A DNA stretch of 64,000 bases from Hymenobacter busanensis. GTDB taxonomy: Bacteria > Bacteroidota > Bacteroidia > Cytophagales > Hymenobacteraceae. Below the pieces are notes generated by a model. That model saw nothing but the letters and a program-made list of their open reading frames with translations, was not told the DNA's origin and did not search any database. The position numbers were made by a program, and so were the translations under genes. This document shows positions 42,983 to 52,177 of this stretch, in pieces. The first letter of the stretch is position 1, and each line of letters starts with the position of its first letter. The stretch covers positions 248,001-312,000 of the forward strand of contig NZ_VTWU01000003.1 of the NCBI RefSeq assembly GCF_008727865.1. Reading direction: 5' to 3'.

Positions 42983-43277
42983 AGCCATTACGGCGGCCTT
43001 AATGCCGCTTCCCGCTCCGATTAATTAGTCCGCTTACCCACACCTGTTGTTGGCTTCTTTGCTTAGTGCAAATTTATTGCACTGCGGGGAAGCTGTTGTC
43101 TGAACATTTTGCGCCGGCCCCTTCACGGGCCTCCGCAACTGCTTTTTCGTTCACCTTCAACAGCGTGTGTATGCAGAAAAACCCGAGCGGGCAGGGCCCG
43201 CAGGCCAGCCAGCTACGGCTTGGCAGGGCCGCCATCAGTCCCCATAGCTTACGCGTATCCTTTAATGTACTTGCCCC

Positions 43278-45005
43278 ATGTTGTTGAAAAAGATTACTCT
43301 AGTTGCCGGCATGCTCTTTTTGCTGAGCGGCCACGCTTTCCAAGTGCTTGCACAAACTCCCTACGACCCGTCGACCGACGACTACGAGCCCGACGGCGGC
43401 AAAGCCGTGAGCGGGGTGGTAAACACGGGCACGGACATAATGGACTACTACGGCAAAACCTTGCAGGTGATGACCTGGGACCAGGCCGGAGGCGACGTGG
43501 TGCTGTCGTGGGCCGTGGGCAACGGCGGCACCTCGAAGCACTTGGTAGTTAAGAAGAACCCCGGCGAAAAGCTGTCGGACCCCGATGTGGTGGTGGGCTT
43601 CAACGGGCCCAACCGAATTGTGGCTGCCATGGTGTACATCGTCACCGGTACCAATGGCTACGGACGTACGCATATTGAGCGCTACGAATGGGACCCAGGC
43701 GCCGAAACTTTCTCTGCTATTCAGCCCCGGGTGGCGCTGGGCTCGGTGGGCGTGACTGGTGCCCTGCGCGACCATTCCCACCCCAATATCGACGGCAACT
43801 CGCGCGGCAACCTGGGCATTGTGTGGCAGGAAACCACCAGCGAAGAGGCCCGCGTAACGGTGGTGTCGCCGTCGTACCCCACGCCGGGCTTCAGCTACAC
43901 CCAGCAAGTGACCTTTTCGCAAGCCTACGGGGCCTACGGAACTTTAAGCGGCTCCATCGGGTGCAGCCTCCGAGGTACGCTGGTGTCGGGAGAGCCCAGC
44001 CTGCTGGAGCAAAGCCTGAACCCCGACGTGGCCATTTCGGAGGGCCAGAACCAGTTCCTGTCGTACACCTACATCCGGCACTTCGTGGATGCCACCGGCA
44101 ACTACAGCATCCACGACAACCTGGCGGTAAAGCAGTATCCGTTTGACCGGTGCCCATACACAGAAGTGGCTTCCTACGAGTGGGGCGGGGTATCGGGCAC
44201 GCCGCGCATTGCGGCCAGCGGCAACCCGCAGCTGAGCCAGGACGTGGAAATAGCCATTAACTGGGCCTCGGGAGCCTGCGTGCCCCGTGTCGGGCCGGTG
44301 AGCTACTACGGCATCCTCAACTTTGGCAAGAGCCAGGGCACCTTCCGCCCGGCCGGCACCTCGGTGACCAACAACGCCTACATCAACAACCCCGCCGCGC
44401 AGCCGGTGGTAGCCTACTATGGCAACTACGGCGAGACCAAGGATTCCTACATTATCACGTGGGCCGGCGCCGACTACGAAACCGGCCAGGCCTACGACAT
44501 CTGGGGCCGTACACTGCGCAACGGCGACCTGGAGCCCACGGGCCAGGGCTTGAGCCGCGTCAACATGCGCATCGATGGCAACCAGGTTATTCCCAGCGTA
44601 GCCGGCCGGCACTTAACAATTCCGTACGGGGCCGGGCACCTGTTTGTGGACGAAGGCAACGCCAGCATGGTCTACAAAATGACCCGCGCCCAGGCCGGCA
44701 TCGACCATCTGCGCACGGCCTCGCAACCGGGCCGCATCACGCCCGAAGCCAGCCCCATCGACATGTACCCGAACCCCTTCACCGCTACCGTCGATTTTCG
44801 TCTCGCACTGCAGCCCAACGAGAAAATCAGCCAGATCATCATCACCGATCTGGTAGGGCGCGAGCAAGGCCGGTTGACGGGCAAAGACGTCATCGACGGC
44901 CAGTTGGTGCACTGGAAGCCCGGCGCCAAGCTGCCCAGCGGCAACTACGTGGTGAAAATGATTACCAACCAGCGCACCGAAAGCCGCATGCTCAAGAAAG
45001 AGTAA
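43278..45005 (+). CDS. T9SS-secreted protein of unknown function
   Basis: A 575-residue protein with a signal peptide (MLLKKITLVAGMLFLLSGHA, then QVLAQTP). The body (~30-490) has repeated beta-propeller-like segments, for example MTWDQAGGDVVLSWAVGNGG, AISEGQNQFLSYTYIRHF and YIITWAGADYETGQAYD. This suggests a WD/BNR-like propeller, but no named family is recognised. The T9SS type A sorting domain occupies ~495-575 (IDMYPNPFTATVDFRLAL, PSGNYVVKMI). Cys residues are few. A long leader with a strong promoter precedes it and a 17-bp terminator follows. Confidence 0.8.
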   Translation: MLLKKITLVAGMLFLLSGHAFQVLAQTPYDPSTDDYEPDGGKAVSGVVNTGTDIMDYYGKTLQVMTWDQAGGDVVLSWAVGNGGTSKHLVVKKNPGEKLSDPDVVVGFNGPNRIVAAMVYIVTGTNGYGRTHIERYEWDPGAETFSAIQPRVALGSVGVTGALRDHSHPNIDGNSRGNLGIVWQETTSEEARVTVVSPSYPTPGFSYTQQVTFSQAYGAYGTLSGSIGCSLRGTLVSGEPSLLEQSLNPDVAISEGQNQFLSYTYIRHFVDATGNYSIHDNLAVKQYPFDRCPYTEVASYEWGGVSGTPRIAASGNPQLSQDVEIAINWASGACVPRVGPVSYYGILNFGKSQGTFRPAGTSVTNNAYINNPAAQPVVAYYGNYGETKDSYIITWAGADYETGQAYDIWGRTLRNGDLEPTGQGLSRVNMRIDGNQVIPSVAGRHLTIPYGAGHLFVDEGNASMVYKMTRAQAGIDHLRTASQPGRITPEASPIDMYPNPFTATVDFRLALQPNEKISQIIITDLVGREQGRLTGKDVIDGQLVHWKPGAKLPSGNYVVKMITNQRTESRMLKKE

Positions 45006-45041
45006 CGCTGTTTTCGCCCGGGCTACCAACGCCCTAAACGC

Positions 45042-45077
45042 CACAAGCCCCGCCAGGAAATCCTGGCGGGGCTTGTG
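45042..45077. terminator. Bidirectional terminator, 17-bp perfect stem
   Basis: CACAAGCCCCGCCAGGA (45042-45058) and its complement (45061-45077) are separated by AA. It lies between two convergent genes. Confidence 0.85.
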
Positions 45078-45101
45078 TGTTCAAGGGGCATTCCGGCCGG
45101 G

Positions 45102-45758
45102 TTAGGCGCGGGCGTAGGGGAACATTTTGGAGCACTTGCGCATGATGGCGTTGATGATGGTGCTCGTGTCGGAGCCGAGGCCGCGCGAGAGGCTCTTGTC
45201 GTACTTCCAGAGCAGCTCGCCGGTAGCCCCGTCGTTGATGCTGATGCTGGTGCGGCCCGAATTGGTGGGGCCCGACACGCCCACGAGCACGGTCATGGCC
45301 ACGGCCGCGCCGTCGGAAAGAGGCTTGTCGGTGACAAATGTGCCCGACACCACGCCGTCGACGCCCAGCAGCTTGGCCAATTCCTCGGTGGTTTTGGTAG
45401 CCAGGTTATCGGGCGTTATGCCGGCTTTGGCCAGCAGGGTGTTGGTTTTGTTCACGTCCTGAAAGCTCACCGTGAAATGGTCCGACTCTTGGTGCTTCAA
45501 GAAGTAAGTGTGGAGGGCGCTCTGGATATTTTTGCCTTCCTGCAATTCCTGCTCGTGCACGGCCGCGGGCGTCATGCCTTTGGGCAGGCGCTTGGTGGTC
45601 ATTGTTACGGCAAAGGGCAGCACGGCCAGCTGCTTGTGGTGCTGGGCCAGGGTTTTGAACTGCGGACTTTCGTAAATCTCGCGGGACTGGGCTTGGGCGG
45701 TGATGAGGGCGGCGGCAGTCAGCCAAATGGCAGCCAGCAGCAAACGGAAGCGTTTCAT
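45102..45758 (-). CDS. Secreted CsgG/GNA1162-like protein
   Basis: A 218-residue protein with a signal peptide (MKRFRLLLAAIWLTAAALIT, AQAQ). The mature part has KQLAVLPFAVTMTTK, then LAKLLGVDGVVSGTFVTDKP and the C-terminal GRTSISINDGATGELLWKYD. This resembles the alpha/beta domain of CsgG, GNA1162 and related envelope proteins that assemble at the outer membrane. The lipobox Cys is absent. It is monocistronic with a well-formed promoter 32 bases upstream. Function is unknown. Confidence 0.7.
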   Translation of the reverse strand: MKRFRLLLAAIWLTAAALITAQAQSREIYESPQFKTLAQHHKQLAVLPFAVTMTTKRLPKGMTPAAVHEQELQEGKNIQSALHTYFLKHQESDHFTVSFQDVNKTNTLLAKAGITPDNLATKTTEELAKLLGVDGVVSGTFVTDKPLSDGAAVAMTVLVGVSGPTNSGRTSISINDGATGELLWKYDKSLSRGLGSDTSTIINAIMRKCSKMFPYARA

Positions 45759-45789
45759 AGCGTTGTGTGGGTTTGGGTCAGTGTTGGTG

Positions 45790-45820
45790 CAAAACTAGCT
45801 TGACCTCAAACGCAGCACAA
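45790..45820 (-). promoter_or_regulatory. Promoter of the CsgG-like gene
   Basis: On the minus strand TTG (45818-45820), a 20-base spacer and TAGTTTTG (45790-45797, exact TAnnTTTG), 32 bases before the start codon. Confidence 0.68.
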
Positions 45821-45882
45821 TCACATGATTTTCATAGCGTAAGCTTTGGCGTTGCGGCTGTTCTGGCGCTGCAGCAACCCGG

Positions 45883-48198
45883 CTATTCCAGGGCCCGGCT
45901 TTGGTAGAGCAGGTAGCCGATGTGGCCGAACACGCCCCAGTTCTTGGCCTTGTCGTCGTAGTGCTCCACGTGCAAGGCCAGCGGACCCACCACGGTTTGG
46001 TAGATGAGGCCGCTGCTGGCCGTCAGGCGGGGGCGGTCCAGGGCAAAGCGACTGTCGCGGATGGCGGTTTGGTCGCCGGCTTGGCGCAGGGGCTGGTGCC
46101 GCACGTGCAGGTAGGCTTCGGTGCGCCATTCGAGCTTGCCCAGCACGTTTTGGGTGAAGCGCAGCCCGCCGGCCACGTAGCGCGCCGAGCGGTAGTTTTC
46201 CAGAAACAAGGTGCGCGAATCGGTTAGCGGGGCAAAAATGGGGGCCGCCGCCAACGACGAGCGGTAGTTGAAAAACCGCGGCTGGCTGCTGAGCATGATT
46301 TCGGCAAAATAGCCCCAGCTCTGCTTTTTGTTGGGCAGCGGGAAAAACTGCTCGGTGAAGGCCCGGAACTGCAGCCAGCGGCGGTACACTTCGCGCTCTT
46401 GCTTGAAATAGGCCGTGGTGCCGGGCTGAAACTCTTCGCGGCCATACACGCCGCGAACCGTAAACACCGCCCGCCGCCCGCTGGTGGCGTATTGCTTGCG
46501 GTTGAGCGAGTTGCGGGCAAACTGCACCGCGCCGGTGTAGCCCGTGAAATCTGTTTCGTCGAGGTTGTCGGTCGAGTTGAGCTGCTCCACGTTCGAGTAT
46601 TCGTCTTGGCGCGTAAACCAGGCGCCTTCCAGCAGCACGCGGCTGCGGTAGTTGGGGCTCACGCCCACCTGCAGGCCGGCTTTCAGGTCCTGCTGCCGCA
46701 CCTGGGTGCTTTGCACGCTGCGCCCCAGCAGGCCGCCGGTTTTCTGGTAGTTCCACTGGTTGTACACAATGGTCGGCTCCAGGTAGTAGGAGTAGCGCGC
46801 CGGCACGTTCATCCGAAACGAACCCTTGGCCGCGTTGTAGAACGAGCCGATGTTGACGCTGGCCGCCGCCTGGTACAGAAAATTGTGCAGGAACCGGTAT
46901 TCGAGGCCGAAGTAGAAGTTGTCGACGGGGCGCGTGGCCAGCGCAAAGCCCACCTCGCCCGAGAGGTTGTTGTTCTGGCGCGCATCGAGGCTGAACACGT
47001 AGCCCTGCGAGGTTTTGTCGTAGCGGATGCGCGGGTAGATGTTGCGGAAGAAGTCGTCGGCGGCCAGGCGGTAGTAGCCTTCCTCGATGTTGTCGATGGT
47101 GTAGCTGCCGCCGGTGCGCTGGAAAAAGCGGCGCACATAGCCCGCCTGGTTGTCGGCGAGGCCCTGCACGGCCACGCGCGCAAACCGGGGCTCAGGCGCG
47201 CGCTCCTGAAAGGCCAGCCGCCGCCGGGCCAGTTCCAGCGTGTCGGCCCGGCGCGGAATGCGGCGCTGCAGCTGGGGCAGCTTGGCTTCGCTGGCCTTGA
47301 TGCCAAGGTCAATCAGCTCGCGCACCCGGGCAAAATCGGTGGAGCCGTAGCCTTCCAAGTCGGGCTGAATGAAGATGCCGCCCGGGCCCACGGCTAGGGT
47401 GTCGGCCACGGAGGCGCCCAAAAACACGATGGAGCCGAGCAGCAGCTGGTCGTCTTTTTCGTACGGGTATTTCTTGTAGGCCACATCGCCCACGTTCACC
47501 CCAATGATGATGTCGGGCTTGAACTCGGCGCGCATCACATCCACGGGGAAGTTGTTGTAAATGCCGCCGTCGAAGAGGTAGCGGCCGTCGGGGTTGCGAA
47601 TGGGGCGAAACGCCAGCGGCACGGCCATGGAGTTGCGCACGGCGTCGGAAATCGAGCCGTCTTTCTGAATGACCTGCTTGCGGGTAAACACCTCGGCCGC
47701 CAAGCAGCGGAAGGGCACGAAGAGCTTGTTGAAGTCGTAGTCGGCAATGGCGCCGGCCGGGGCCAGCATTTTGGCCAGCACAAAGTTCAGGTTCACGTCG
47801 TTCACCAGGTTGGGCGTCACCCGGGTGCGAAACGACGAGTCGATGGCCAGCCCCACGTGCAGGGCCGAGGGGTTGGGGTCGGCGGTGATGTAGTTGAAGG
47901 TTTTCTCGGCCGACTGCTTGCCCGACACCCAATACTGGAACTCGGGGTCGAGCACAATCTTCTCGATTTCATTCGGCGAGTAGCCCGCCGAGTACAGCGC
48001 GCCCACCACCGAGCCCATGCTCGTGCCCACGATGTAGTCGACGGGAATGCCGTTTTTCTCCAGCACCTTGAGCACGCCCACGTGGGCCAGGCCTTTGGCC
48101 CCGCCGCCACTGAGCACCAGGCCCACTTTTTGGGCCGAAGCCCCCCACGAAATCAACAGAAGAAGCGCCAGCAGGCCGCGGCGTAGAAAAAGCATCAT
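45883..48198 (-). CDS. Patatin-like phospholipase fused to POTRA and outer-membrane beta-barrel
   Basis: A 771-residue protein. After a signal peptide (MMLFLRRGLLALLLLISWGA), the patatin domain shows the oxyanion loop SGGGAKG, nucleophile Ser60 in GTSMGS and the dyad Asp210 in DGGIYNNFP. A POTRA-like segment follows (~335-410, RFARVAVQGLADNQAG). A BamA/Omp85-type barrel runs to the end (SLDARQNNNLSGEVGFALAT ... VFGHIGYLLYQSRALE). The architecture is that of PlpD/RssA-like type Vd autotransporter phospholipases, although the Bacteroidetes homologs keep a full-length barrel. It probably acts on lipids at or outside the outer membrane. Confidence 0.92.
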   Translation of the reverse strand: MMLFLRRGLLALLLLISWGASAQKVGLVLSGGGAKGLAHVGVLKVLEKNGIPVDYIVGTSMGSVVGALYSAGYSPNEIEKIVLDPEFQYWVSGKQSAEKTFNYITADPNPSALHVGLAIDSSFRTRVTPNLVNDVNLNFVLAKMLAPAGAIADYDFNKLFVPFRCLAAEVFTRKQVIQKDGSISDAVRNSMAVPLAFRPIRNPDGRYLFDGGIYNNFPVDVMRAEFKPDIIIGVNVGDVAYKKYPYEKDDQLLLGSIVFLGASVADTLAVGPGGIFIQPDLEGYGSTDFARVRELIDLGIKASEAKLPQLQRRIPRRADTLELARRRLAFQERAPEPRFARVAVQGLADNQAGYVRRFFQRTGGSYTIDNIEEGYYRLAADDFFRNIYPRIRYDKTSQGYVFSLDARQNNNLSGEVGFALATRPVDNFYFGLEYRFLHNFLYQAAASVNIGSFYNAAKGSFRMNVPARYSYYLEPTIVYNQWNYQKTGGLLGRSVQSTQVRQQDLKAGLQVGVSPNYRSRVLLEGAWFTRQDEYSNVEQLNSTDNLDETDFTGYTGAVQFARNSLNRKQYATSGRRAVFTVRGVYGREEFQPGTTAYFKQEREVYRRWLQFRAFTEQFFPLPNKKQSWGYFAEIMLSSQPRFFNYRSSLAAAPIFAPLTDSRTLFLENYRSARYVAGGLRFTQNVLGKLEWRTEAYLHVRHQPLRQAGDQTAIRDSRFALDRPRLTASSGLIYQTVVGPLALHVEHYDDKAKNWGVFGHIGYLLYQSRALE

Positions 48199-48413
48199 AT
48201 AAAAGAGGGAAAGAGTTGCGGGAGCCGGCCGCGCAGGTTGCGCTCCGCAATACGCCCAATACGCACGAGGTAGGCTTCTGAGTTATAAAAAGATAATTGG
48301 GTCTTCGACGGATGCCGAAATTGTGCCAGCCGTCTATCTTAGGCCCGTTTTAGCGCCGCTGCTGCCTGCACCGCGGCGGCATCGTTTGGCATTCCATTTA
48401 GCACATACTATCC

Positions 48414-49937
48414 ATGAAACACGCTTACCCATTGCTGGCTGTGCTGGCCCTTGCCAGTATCACGGCCCAGGCCCAGCAGTTTCGGCCGTTCCGCACCGGC
48501 ACGGCCCACCAGTTCACCGAAACCTCCGCCGCCGACACCATTCATACGCTGCGCCTGGAAAGCGCCGCGCTGGTCGGTTCCGACTCGGTATTCCGCTTCA
48601 ACGGGCGCGTGGTGCCGGTGCGGCGCGTGCTAGGCACCACTTGCTACCTTACCCATGTACAGCGCCCCGACAACCTCTTCGGGGCGACGCTCACCAAGCG
48701 CGCCGCCGGCACCGAGTACGTGCTGACAGCGGCCAACGGGCGCACCTTCACGCTGCGGCCCCGCGCCGCGCTGGGGCAACCCTGGGCGGCTACCAGCACC
48801 GGCCTCACGGCCCACGTAACCGCCCGCGCCATCGACAACGTGCTGGGCCTGCCCGATTCGGTGGTGACCATTGCGCTGTCGGACGGCAAAACGCTGCGCC
48901 TGAGCAAGCACTATGGCTTGGTGAGCGGCCCGGCGCTGGGCGCGTACCTCAACGGCCGCCACGCTGCCCGGCAGCTCACGCTGAGCGCGTTGCCGGGTCT
49001 GCGCCTGGGGGCGGAAAAAACCGGCGCGCCGGCCGTGTACGACTTCCAGCCCAGTGACGTATTTCTGCGCTACAGCAAGCAGGAAGGCTCTTTGAGTAAT
49101 CTGTGTTCCGAAAGCTGGGTGCGCGACAGTGTGCTGACGCGTGCCCTCAGCCGCACCGGCGACACCATCACGTACCGGATTTGGTCGCGCAAGCTCACCC
49201 GCACGTATGGGTCGCCGGGGGCGCCGGCCGGATTCTGTCAGGGCTCTGCCGGTACGGTGCTTGAGCCGGCCCGGACTACCGAGCTACAAGTGACGCGAAG
49301 CCAGCAAGCGGGAGCTCCGGCAACGCTTACTAATACCACCGTCGGCAACATCGTGCCCAACGGTTTTGTGGCGGTGGGTTTCGGGGCCCGGCGCACTCCC
49401 AACTACTACGGCCGCGCCACCCAAAGCCTCGTCGACCGGCAGGTGTGCGGCGTGCAAACCGGCGACAGCGTGCGCCTGGCCGATATCATCGACAACGGCC
49501 GCGAGCAGCGCTACACCGCCGGACTGGGCCTGGTTTTCTTGTCAAATTGGGGTATTTACAGCACCCTCACTACCACCCTGCTGGGCTACCGCAAAGTAAA
49601 TCTGCCCACCAGCACCGGCACGGAGGTATGGGGCGTGCTGACTACTTTTCCCCAGATTCTGAAAGCCGCCGATTACCGCCCGGCCGCCAGCACGGCCGCG
49701 TTTCCCAATCCGTTTACCTCCGATCTGACGGTGCGCTTCGACGCCCAGCGCAGCCAACAAACGCAGGTGCAGCTTTACAACAGCTTGGGCCAGTTGGTGC
49801 ACGAAACCAGCCGCCCGGTAGCTGCCGGTGTGCAGCAGTTCATCTTAGCCGTGCCCACGGTGCCGGCCGGGCTCTACAGCCTGCACCTGCAGCACGACGG
49901 CCGCACCGAGGTGCTGAAAGTGCTGCGGGCGCAGTAA
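48414..49937 (+). CDS. T9SS-secreted protein of unknown function
   Basis: A 507-residue protein with a signal peptide (MKHAYPLLAVLALASITAQA). The body (~25-420) is beta-rich, with RVVPVRRVLGTTCYLTHVQ and several Cys (CSESW, GFCQGSAG, VCGVQTGDS) that could form disulfides. There is no recognised domain. Residues ~430-507 are a T9SS type A sorting domain (AFPNPFTSDLTVRFDAQ, PAGLYSLHLQHDG). It is divergent from the patatin gene. A near-match -7 TATCTTAG lies about 70 bases upstream. Confidence 0.78.
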   Translation: MKHAYPLLAVLALASITAQAQQFRPFRTGTAHQFTETSAADTIHTLRLESAALVGSDSVFRFNGRVVPVRRVLGTTCYLTHVQRPDNLFGATLTKRAAGTEYVLTAANGRTFTLRPRAALGQPWAATSTGLTAHVTARAIDNVLGLPDSVVTIALSDGKTLRLSKHYGLVSGPALGAYLNGRHAARQLTLSALPGLRLGAEKTGAPAVYDFQPSDVFLRYSKQEGSLSNLCSESWVRDSVLTRALSRTGDTITYRIWSRKLTRTYGSPGAPAGFCQGSAGTVLEPARTTELQVTRSQQAGAPATLTNTTVGNIVPNGFVAVGFGARRTPNYYGRATQSLVDRQVCGVQTGDSVRLADIIDNGREQRYTAGLGLVFLSNWGIYSTLTTTLLGYRKVNLPTSTGTEVWGVLTTFPQILKAADYRPAASTAAFPNPFTSDLTVRFDAQRSQQTQVQLYNSLGQLVHETSRPVAAGVQQFILAVPTVPAGLYSLHLQHDGRTEVLKVLRAQ

Positions 49938-49952
49938 CCGCACGGGCACCGC

Positions 49953-49983
49953 AAGCCGCCCGATGTTGCTCATCGGGCGGCTT
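49953..49983. terminator. Bidirectional terminator, 13-bp stem
   Basis: AAGCCGCCCGATG (49953-49965) pairs with CATCGGGCGGCTT (49971-49983) around TTGCT, between the convergent T9SS gene and the histidine kinase. Confidence 0.75.
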
Positions 49984-50035
49984 CGACCAGCGGCAGTTGT
50001 GCTATGGAATGTCGAAAGCACATCGGGCGGAAGAT

Positions 50036-51424
50036 CTACCCCGCGGTGAGCGGAAACCGAAGCGTAACGAGCAGTTCGCCTTCGGCCTCGGTGAAATCAA
50101 GTGTCAAACCCAGCGCCTCCGCCAACCGACTGCTGATCCACAGGCCCAGACCGGCACCCTCCTGCCATACATCGGCTTGGTAGTAGGGCGTGGTGAGGCG
50201 GGCGAGGTTGGGGCCGAGCGGCACAAGCAGCGCGTTGCGAATGCGCAGTACGGGGCGGCCCGCAGCATCGGAGCCGAGGTGGACCTGCACCGCCGCGCCG
50301 GGTGCCGCGTGTTTGCGGGCATTGTCGAGCAGGTTCAGCACAATGGTCGTAAGCTTGTCGACATCGGTGCGCACGCGGTAGTCGGGCATGGCGTCGTCGA
50401 GGTGCAGGTGGAGGGTGCGGGCGGCAGCCCGAAACTGCGGCAGCACCCGATCCACCACGTCCAGCACCAGTTCATCCAGTGCCGCTTCCTGCCAGTGCAG
50501 CGGCAGCGCGTTGGTGGTGCGCAGGCGGCTCACCAATAAAAAGTCCTCCACCAACCGCCCCAACCGGCGTAGCTCGGCGCCGTGCCCGGCTAGCACGGCG
50601 CGCACAGCGGCGGGCACCTGCGCGTCGCGGCCGGTCACTTCCAAGCCTAGTTGCAGCGTGGCCAGCGGGGTGCGTAGCTCGTGCGCCGCGGCGGCCAGGA
50701 AATTGTCTTGCAGGGCGGCCTGGGCCTGCAGGCGGGTCAGCATGGCGTTTAGGGTCTCGGCCAAGGTCTGCACTTCGTCGCCGGTCGCGGGCACGGGCAG
50801 CGGCTCGATGGCGGCGGCATTCTGAATGCGTTGGGCTTGGGCACTGATGCGCCGCAACGGCCGCAGGGCCACGCCGCCCAGCCAAGCCGCCAACACCGCT
50901 GCTAGGCCCGCGCTGCCCAGCAACCCCAGCAGCAATGCCAACCGAATACGCCGCAACTCGGCATTCAGCGGGGCGGCCGGGTGGGCCAGCCACAGCGTAA
51001 GGCGGCCGGTAGCCAGCGCCTCGTTGGCCCCCACACCGGGCGCCGCCGCCGGGCGCGCAACGGCCAGCACCCGCTGCCCGTCGATGGCGACACCGGGCGC
51101 CTCGGCGGCCGGCGCTGGGTGACCCATCGGGAAGCCGGGCGAACGGAACAGCTCCCAAGCGGGCCGGTTGGGCAGCGCAAGAACCACACGCATTTGTTCG
51201 CCGGCTACGTCGGGCAGGGGAAGGGTTGGCAGCGGGTCGAGACTAATGCGGCCGAGCAGATTCGTGGCTCGGGCGCGCAGGCGGTTGTCGTCGGCGCGCA
51301 GCAGCAATTGTCGCACGCGCAGGTACTGGTAGCCGCCGGCCAGCAGCGTGAGCAGCAGCAGCACGCCACCAAAACCCAGCAGCAACTGGCGGCGCAAACT
51401 CAGCGGGCGAAACACAGCGGCCAT
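50036..51424 (-). CDS. Membrane sensor histidine kinase (CusS/QseC-like)
   Basis: A 462-residue kinase. Membrane spans are at ~13-33 and ~160-185, enclosing a ~125-residue periplasmic sensor. HAMP (~187-240) is followed by the H-box AAAHELRTPLATLQLGLE. The N-box is VLNLLDNARKHAAPGAAV and G2 reads GAGLGLWISSRLAEALG. The G1 box, normally DxGxGI, reads RIRNALLVPLGPNLARL, so its Asp is missing. This may lower ATP binding or reflect a variant lineage. It starts 6 bp after the response regulator stop, so the two form a pair. The sensed signal is unknown; CusS-like kinases often respond to metals. Confidence 0.88.
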   Translation of the reverse strand: MAAVFRPLSLRRQLLLGFGGVLLLLTLLAGGYQYLRVRQLLLRADDNRLRARATNLLGRISLDPLPTLPLPDVAGEQMRVVLALPNRPAWELFRSPGFPMGHPAPAAEAPGVAIDGQRVLAVARPAAAPGVGANEALATGRLTLWLAHPAAPLNAELRRIRLALLLGLLGSAGLAAVLAAWLGGVALRPLRRISAQAQRIQNAAAIEPLPVPATGDEVQTLAETLNAMLTRLQAQAALQDNFLAAAAHELRTPLATLQLGLEVTGRDAQVPAAVRAVLAGHGAELRRLGRLVEDFLLVSRLRTTNALPLHWQEAALDELVLDVVDRVLPQFRAAARTLHLHLDDAMPDYRVRTDVDKLTTIVLNLLDNARKHAAPGAAVQVHLGSDAAGRPVLRIRNALLVPLGPNLARLTTPYYQADVWQEGAGLGLWISSRLAEALGLTLDFTEAEGELLVTLRFPLTAG

Positions 51425-51430
51425 AGGTCT

Positions 51431-52117
51431 TTACACGCGCGTAGCTGGGTCGCGCAGGCGGTAGCCCTGCCCAACCACCGTTTCCAGCAGCGGCTCGGCA
51501 AAGCCGCGGTCAATTTTCTTGCGCAGCTGCGACATGTGCACCTCAATTACGTTCGAGCCCATGTCGAAATCCACGTCCCAGACCTTTTCGGCAATGCGCG
51601 TTTTGCTGACCACCCGGCCGGGGTGGCGTAGCAGCAATTCCAGCAAGGCAAACTCGCGGTTGGTAAGCGCAATGGGCTGCCCCGCCCGCGTCACGCGGCG
51701 CTGCACGAGGTCCAGCTCCAGGTCGGCCACGCGCAGCGGCGCGGCGTCGGTAGTGGTGGGGCCGCGCCGCTGCACAATGCGCAAGCGGGCCAGCAGCTCG
51801 TCGAACTCGAAAGGCTTGCGCAGGTAATCCACCGCGCCGGCGTCGAGGCCGCGAATCACGTGCTGAGTATCGGTGAGGGCACTGACGATGATGACGGGCG
51901 TCGCAATGCCGAACTCGCGCAGGTTGCGCAGCACGTCGAGGCCGTTTTGGCCGGGCAGCATCATATCGAGCAAAATGGCGTCGTAGGGCACGGCGGCGGC
52001 CAACTCCAGTCCGGCCGGACCCGAGGAGGCCACGTCGGCGGTGTGGCCGGCTTGCGTGAGGCCCTGCTGCACGAAGCTGGCCAGGCGGGTTTCGTCTTCG
52101 ACTACCAAAATGCGCAT
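51431..52117 (-). CDS. OmpR/PhoB-family response regulator
   Basis: A 228-residue regulator. The receiver domain has VVEDE, phospho-acceptor Asp51 in LLDMMLPG, the Ser/Thr switch in IIVSALT and Lys in YLRKPFEF. The winged-helix DNA-binding domain (~130-228) has LTNREFALLELLLRHPGRVV, VIEVHMSQLRKKID and VVGQGYRLRD, the CusR-like form. It is the first gene of a two-gene unit with the kinase, and the duplicated secreted protein gene lies 60 bp upstream on the same strand. Confidence 0.93.
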   Translation of the reverse strand: MRILVVEDETRLASFVQQGLTQAGHTADVASSGPAGLELAAAVPYDAILLDMMLPGQNGLDVLRNLREFGIATPVIIVSALTDTQHVIRGLDAGAVDYLRKPFEFDELLARLRIVQRRGPTTTDAAPLRVADLELDLVQRRVTRAGQPIALTNREFALLELLLRHPGRVVSKTRIAEKVWDVDFDMGSNVIEVHMSQLRKKIDRGFAEPLLETVVGQGYRLRDPATRV

Positions 52118-52177
52118 ACGGCAGGTAAACTACGCAACACAAGCGGTTCGGCCGCCGCGTAAGCTACTCGCACGCGC

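Larger units (their letters stand above)
42773..43277. other. 505-bp intergenic region with terminator, promoter and long leader
   Basis: After the terminator (42801-42860) comes an AT-rich patch with a well-formed promoter (42954-42982). About 290 bases of leader follow before the next start. The leader has a small hairpin AGTGCAA/TTGCACT (43065-43083). No conserved coding frame is seen; the short frames from 43066 and 43109 look like chance. Confidence 0.55.
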
